The position numbers were made by a program, and so were the translations under genes. Of a stretch of DNA of 10,957 bases, positions 7,020-10,957 are shown one piece after another (positions within the stretch are counted from its first letter, which is position 1; the number at the start of each line of letters is the position of its first letter). The stretch is from the NCBI GenBank assembly GCA_029932445.1, contig JAOZQB010000094.1, positions 1-10,957 on the forward strand, given 5' to 3'. The notes under the pieces were generated by a model. It was given only the letters and a program-made list of their open reading frames with translations. It made no database searches and was not told where the DNA came from. This stretch comes from Bacteroidales bacterium (GTDB lineage Bacteria; Bacteroidota; Bacteroidia; Bacteroidales; JAADGE01).

Positions 7020-10000
7020 TTACAATTTAAAATTTTCATTTTCCGGAAATTTCGGCAAAATAATATTAAATTTTGTTCCTTTTCCTTCCGTACTTTCTAC
7101 TGAAATTTTACCTTTTAATAAATTAACGGATTCTTTGACAATTGCCAATCCTAATCCGGTTCCCTGTATGGTCTCTACATTATTTCCCCGTTTGAACGGA
7201 CTGAAAATATCTTTTAATTCTTCTTGCTTTATACCGATTCCTTTATCTTGAACTTCTATAAAAAGATCATTTTCTTCTGCTTGTATTTTTAAACTTATTT
7301 CATCTGCATCGGGTGAAAATTTTATGGCATTACTTAATAAATTAATAAAAATATTTCTGAGAATTTTTTCATCAGAAATCATTGTAAATTCAGGCTTATT
7401 ATGAATAAAATTAATTTTATGCGTATTCTTGGTTGCTGTTTCGATATCTTCTTTTATTGTTCGCACAATTTCAATTAAGTTCAATTGATTCGGATTAAAT
7501 TTCATTTTTCCGTCTTCAATTTTCCCGATTGTTAAAACATCTTCCAATAATCCGGTCATATGATTCACTTGTATTTCAATTTTTTTTGCTTTTTGTTCAA
7601 TCTTCGATTTTTCGGCTTTATCGTAATATTTATAAATAAATCCGGCAGCAAATTTAATCGCCGAAAGCGGTGTTCTGAACTCGTGAGAAGCCATGGATAC
7701 AAATTGTGATTTTAATTCGCCCAATTCTTTTTCTTTTTTTAATGCTTTAATTAAATCATGGGTTCGTTCTTGAACTTGTTTTTCCAGTTCTTTTTTATAT
7801 TTTTCTTTTTGTGTAATATCCTGTGCAATAAAAATGACTCCTTTGATTTTATCATCATCATTTATCTGTAATGAACTGCTGATCAGCAAGCGGAAAAATT
7901 GCCCGGTTTTACCGATAATCGTTATTTCTCGGTCCCCAACAAGTTTTCCCTTTAAAATTTCAGTCATAAATATGTTAATCGTTTCGTTGCCTTTTTCTTG
8001 AAACAATTTTGAGAAACGAATTTTTTTAACTTCTTGCCGAGAATAACCGGTCAAATTTTCTATAGCTCTGTTCCATTCAGCAATCTTTCCGGTCAAATTT
8101 ATTCCGAAAATCGGAACATTCACATTTTGAATTAATTTAAGATATTCCGATTTTGTTTGAATTTGTTTTCTTTTAGCTTTCATATAAGAAGAAATATCTT
8201 TTAAGATTACTAAAAGTTGCGGTTCGTTTTCTTTATAAAATCTACTGAAATCATACTCAATCCAAACATTTTTACTGAATAATGAGTCTTCCTTAATAAT
8301 TCTCTTTAAATGAGTTCCGTATTCTATTGTATTTTCAACTACTTCAATCAAATGACGATTTTTCCAATTTTTATTTTCCCTGAAATTACTATGTAAAAGA
8401 GCGGGTACATCCGTTCCCAAAATTTCCGCATAGGTTTTATTAGCATCAACACATTTTCCGTTTTTCTCAAATATAGCATATCCGAGTTTCCCCGTACGAA
8501 TAATCTTTTTATTAAACTCATGAATTTCTCTTAATGCTTTTTCGGCATATTTTTCTTTTGTAATATTTTCAATCGTTCCTTCATAAAACACATTCCCGCT
8601 TTCATCGGTAAATTTTCGGGCATTTTCTCTGATATATATTAATTGATTATTTTTATCGGACCAAATACTTTCCAAACCTCTTACAAAACCGTCTGATTCA
8701 ATCTTTGATTTAAATTCGGAACGATTAACAATAAAATCATCAGGGTTTTCAAGATTTACTTTTTTTAACTCATCCAATGATTCGTATCCCAACATCTCAT
8801 AAAGGGCTTTATTGGCATCCAAAATATGACCTTCAGGTGTCGTCAAGTACATTCCGATTAAAGAATTTTCAAATGATAATCTGAAATGCATTTCGGACTG
8901 AATGAGTTTTTCACGAATTTGTTTTTGCTCGGTAATATCTTCTTTTATTGCAATGTAATTTGTGATTTTTCCGTTTGCATTTTTGACCGGTTTAATAATT
9001 GCTTTTTCCCAATAGAATTCACCGTTTTTCTTTTTATTATAAAATTCACCTTCCCAAATTTCACCGTTCGAAATTATATTCCAAATATTTTTATAAAATA
9101 AATTGTCATGTTTTCCTGATTTTAATATACGGGGATTTTTACCGATTACTTCCGAAATCGAATAACCGGTTATTTCAGAAAATTTAGGATTTGTATATTG
9201 AATATCACCACGTATATCTGTTACCACAACTGACGCAGGACTTTGATTAATCGCAGTGTAAAGTAAATTCAACTGTTCGTTTTTTTGTATATCTTCGCTT
9301 ACATCCGAAATAATTCCTTCATAATTTATTATTTTTCCGTTTTTTCGGATAATAAGGGTATTATCGTTTACCCATTTTATTTTTTTATCTTTTGTGAGAA
9401 CACGATACGTTTTATGAGTAATTTTAAAATTTGATTTATCTTTTGAACCGTTTTTTATCTCTTTTCTGACTTGAGGTAAATCGTCCGGATGAATAACTTG
9501 TTCGTATAAAATATTTCCGTTAATAAAATCTGAAGCTGAATAACCCAGTAATTTAGAAACATTCTCCGAAACATAATTTACGGGCCATCCGGCTTTATTT
9601 TTCCATGAAAAAGAAACAAACGGACTGCGATTAATAATATCAATTTTTTTAGAGAGGGCTTTTTTACTTTTATGTAATTCCTGAACCGTAAGCTCTAAAT
9701 TTTCATTTTGACTTTGATATTCTTCATAAAGAGCTTGAAAATTTTCTTTTTGTTTTATTAAATTTAACTCTGCCTGATACTGTTCGGTAATATCTCGTGC
9801 CGTTATCAGGATATGTTTTTTATTATTCAGCAAAATAAAACTTGCAATAACATCAAAATAATGAACTTTATTTTCGGAAATTTTAAAAGTGATTTTTTCT
9901 CGTACTGTTTTCCCTTTATGAATACGTTGTATGTTTTCAATAATTTCTTTTTCGGGAATGTGAGGAATTAACAAGCTGACAGGTTTATTAACATATTTTT

Positions 10001-10934
10001 CAGCATTTCTCACCAAAGCTCGGGCTGCCGAATTAGCATTTATAATTAACGGGACGGATTCTGTTTCAGCATTAAGTATTAAAATCGGGTCGACGGATTT
10101 ATCAAAAATTAACTTAAAACGTTCTTCACTTTCCAGTAATGCCTGTTCTTTTATTTTGATATTCGTAACATCTCTTACAGCAAGCCGTATATGTGTAATA
10201 TATCCCTTAGTATCAGATTCAATGCCGGCATTAAAATTACCGTATAAAATACTTTTATCCTTTTTGATTATTTGAATATCTCCGTTTTCAATTTTACCTT
10301 TTTTTAAAATAATCGGCACAAATTTGTTTTTTATACTTTTTAAAAAATCTTCAGGATAAAATTCGAGTATCAAATGTCCGATTAAATCCTGTTTTTTGTA
10401 CCCTATTTTATCCGTAAGTGTTTGGTTACATTCCGTAATGACTCCGGTGTTAAAATTAAAAGTAAAAAACATATCCGGTGCATGCTGATATAAATCACGG
10501 TATTTTTCCGCGGTTTGTTTAAGTTCTTTTTGTGTTTTTAATAACTTTTCTTTTTCATTTTTTAATTTCAAGGCATTTTCAACAGCCGGAATTAATCGTA
10601 ATAAATTATCTTTTAAAAGATAATCCCAAGCACCTTTTTCCAGCAAACCGACAGCTGTTTTTTCATCTAATATTCCGGTAACAAAAATAAAAGGGGTATT
10701 CGGTGACAGTTCTAAAGCAGAAAATAATGCCTCTAAACCCGAAAATTGCGGTAGATTATAATCGGAAAGAATAATATCCGGCTTATAATGTTTCAGGGCA
10801 GACAGGTATTCCGCTTTTGTTTTTACGGCTTTGGAAGTATAATTAAAATTAGATTTATTAAGCTGATACTCAATTAAAAGGACATCACTTTCGACATCTT
10901 CGAGAATTAATATCTTTGTTTTTTTAATTTTCAT
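7020..10934 (-). CDS. Soluble hybrid histidine kinase: receiver - 7 PAS - HisKA - HATPase
   Basis: A 1304-residue cytoplasmic sensor kinase with no signal peptide or membrane helix. An N-terminal receiver (about 1-122) has E12/D13, phospho-acceptor D58 (LSDYNLP), T86 and K108 (LLKDNL). Seven PAS-like modules follow at about 140-260, 268-388, 432-552, 556-676, 681-797, 804-920 and 927-1045, most closing with a D-[IV]-[TS]-type PAC end; a coiled-coil-like stretch sits near 388-430. The fourth resembles NifL-type PAS domains (TAINQSPASVVVTD, NPRILKSG, GEIWEGEF). A second helix leads into HisKA with H1084 in SHEFRTPL, then HATPase_c with N-box N1198/N1202, G1 DKGIGI (1230-1235), F-box FSPF (1244-1247) and G2 QGTGLGLAI (1257-1265). 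All catalytic boxes are intact. The receiver is at the N terminus, so phosphate may feed in as well as out. No C-terminal receiver or Hpt is present. First gene of the signalling cluster here; only 23 nt precede it, so its promoter is not visible. Confidence 0.95.
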   Translation of the reverse strand: MKIKKTKILILEDVESDVLLIEYQLNKSNFNYTSKAVKTKAEYLSALKHYKPDIILSDYNLPQFSGLEALFSALELSPNTPFIFVTGILDEKTAVGLLEKGAWDYLLKDNLLRLIPAVENALKLKNEKEKLLKTQKELKQTAEKYRDLYQHAPDMFFTFNFNTGVITECNQTLTDKIGYKKQDLIGHLILEFYPEDFLKSIKNKFVPIILKKGKIENGDIQIIKKDKSILYGNFNAGIESDTKGYITHIRLAVRDVTNIKIKEQALLESEERFKLIFDKSVDPILILNAETESVPLIINANSAARALVRNAEKYVNKPVSLLIPHIPEKEIIENIQRIHKGKTVREKITFKISENKVHYFDVIASFILLNNKKHILITARDITEQYQAELNLIKQKENFQALYEEYQSQNENLELTVQELHKSKKALSKKIDIINRSPFVSFSWKNKAGWPVNYVSENVSKLLGYSASDFINGNILYEQVIHPDDLPQVRKEIKNGSKDKSNFKITHKTYRVLTKDKKIKWVNDNTLIIRKNGKIINYEGIISDVSEDIQKNEQLNLLYTAINQSPASVVVTDIRGDIQYTNPKFSEITGYSISEVIGKNPRILKSGKHDNLFYKNIWNIISNGEIWEGEFYNKKKNGEFYWEKAIIKPVKNANGKITNYIAIKEDITEQKQIREKLIQSEMHFRLSFENSLIGMYLTTPEGHILDANKALYEMLGYESLDELKKVNLENPDDFIVNRSEFKSKIESDGFVRGLESIWSDKNNQLIYIRENARKFTDESGNVFYEGTIENITKEKYAEKALREIHEFNKKIIRTGKLGYAIFEKNGKCVDANKTYAEILGTDVPALLHSNFRENKNWKNRHLIEVVENTIEYGTHLKRIIKEDSLFSKNVWIEYDFSRFYKENEPQLLVILKDISSYMKAKRKQIQTKSEYLKLIQNVNVPIFGINLTGKIAEWNRAIENLTGYSRQEVKKIRFSKLFQEKGNETINIFMTEILKGKLVGDREITIIGKTGQFFRLLISSSLQINDDDKIKGVIFIAQDITQKEKYKKELEKQVQERTHDLIKALKKEKELGELKSQFVSMASHEFRTPLSAIKFAAGFIYKYYDKAEKSKIEQKAKKIEIQVNHMTGLLEDVLTIGKIEDGKMKFNPNQLNLIEIVRTIKEDIETATKNTHKINFIHNKPEFTMISDEKILRNIFINLLSNAIKFSPDADEISLKIQAEENDLFIEVQDKGIGIKQEELKDIFSPFKRGNNVETIQGTGLGLAIVKESVNLLKGKISVESTEGKGTKFNIILPKFPENENFKL

Positions 10935-10957
10935 TTCCGGATATAAATTAATTGCTC

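Noticed and set aside
9061..9120. Fourth PAS module of the kinase considered as a LOV blue-light sensor.
   Set aside because: The adduct-forming Cys is replaced by Pro (NPRIL instead of NCRFL), so the canonical LOV photochemistry is not possible.
8886..9187. Plus-strand open frames opposite the kinase, rich in Phe and Ile and resembling membrane segments.
   Set aside because: This is the antisense of Lys/Asn/Glu-rich PAS coding sequence, which produces Phe/Leu/Ile-rich fake membrane proteins. The two frames overlap each other and the kinase frame is intact.
10935..10957. Looked for the operon promoter upstream of the kinase start.
   Set aside because: Only 23 nt are available and no TAnnTTTG match is present; the promoter, or a further upstream operon gene, lies outside the window.

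Overview
The window comes from an AT-rich Bacteroidota genome, probably a gliding or surface-associated lineage of Bacteroidia, Flavobacteriia or Cytophagia. Three observations support this. There is a giant multi-PKD protein with a type B type-IX-secretion (CHU_C, 'gliding motility-associated') C-terminal domain. One gene is preceded by a perfect Bacteroidota -7 promoter box (TAnnTTTG). None of the start codons has a clear Shine-Dalgarno sequence. All five convincing genes lie on the minus strand, so the window reads from right to left.

Right half (10934 down to 5478): a three-gene signalling cluster with gaps of 58 and 23 nt, very likely one operon. It encodes a soluble hybrid histidine kinase (receiver, seven PAS-like sensor modules, HisKA, HATPase), a stand-alone receiver protein (CheY/Spo0F-like), and a receiver-PAS-LuxR transcription regulator. 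All phosphorylation-site Asp residues, the kinase His and the ATP-binding boxes are intact. The simplest reading is a phosphorelay that gathers cytoplasmic cues and ends in transcription control. The operon promoter lies beyond the right edge.

Middle (5477 to 4957): 521 bp with no convincing gene. It holds a 9-bp perfect stem-loop and, at its left end, the -7 box serving the next pair of genes.

Left half (4956 down to 180): a small exported protein of unknown function whose 3' end overlaps by 50 nt the start of a 1443-residue secreted protein. The large protein has 14 PKD repeats, two further Ig-like/SprB-like modules and a type B sorting domain, so it is probably an outer-surface adhesin or matrix protein. 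The two genes are probably co-transcribed from the promoter near 5005-5012.

Left edge (1-179): non-coding, with a GC-rich imperfect palindrome that stands out from its AT-rich surroundings and two exact 15-bp direct repeats bracketing it, possibly a small repeat element. I found no RNA genes, CRISPR arrays, transposases or phage genes. No wholly new system is evident. The points most worth following are the phosphorelay architecture, the overlapping exported gene pair and the bracketed palindrome.
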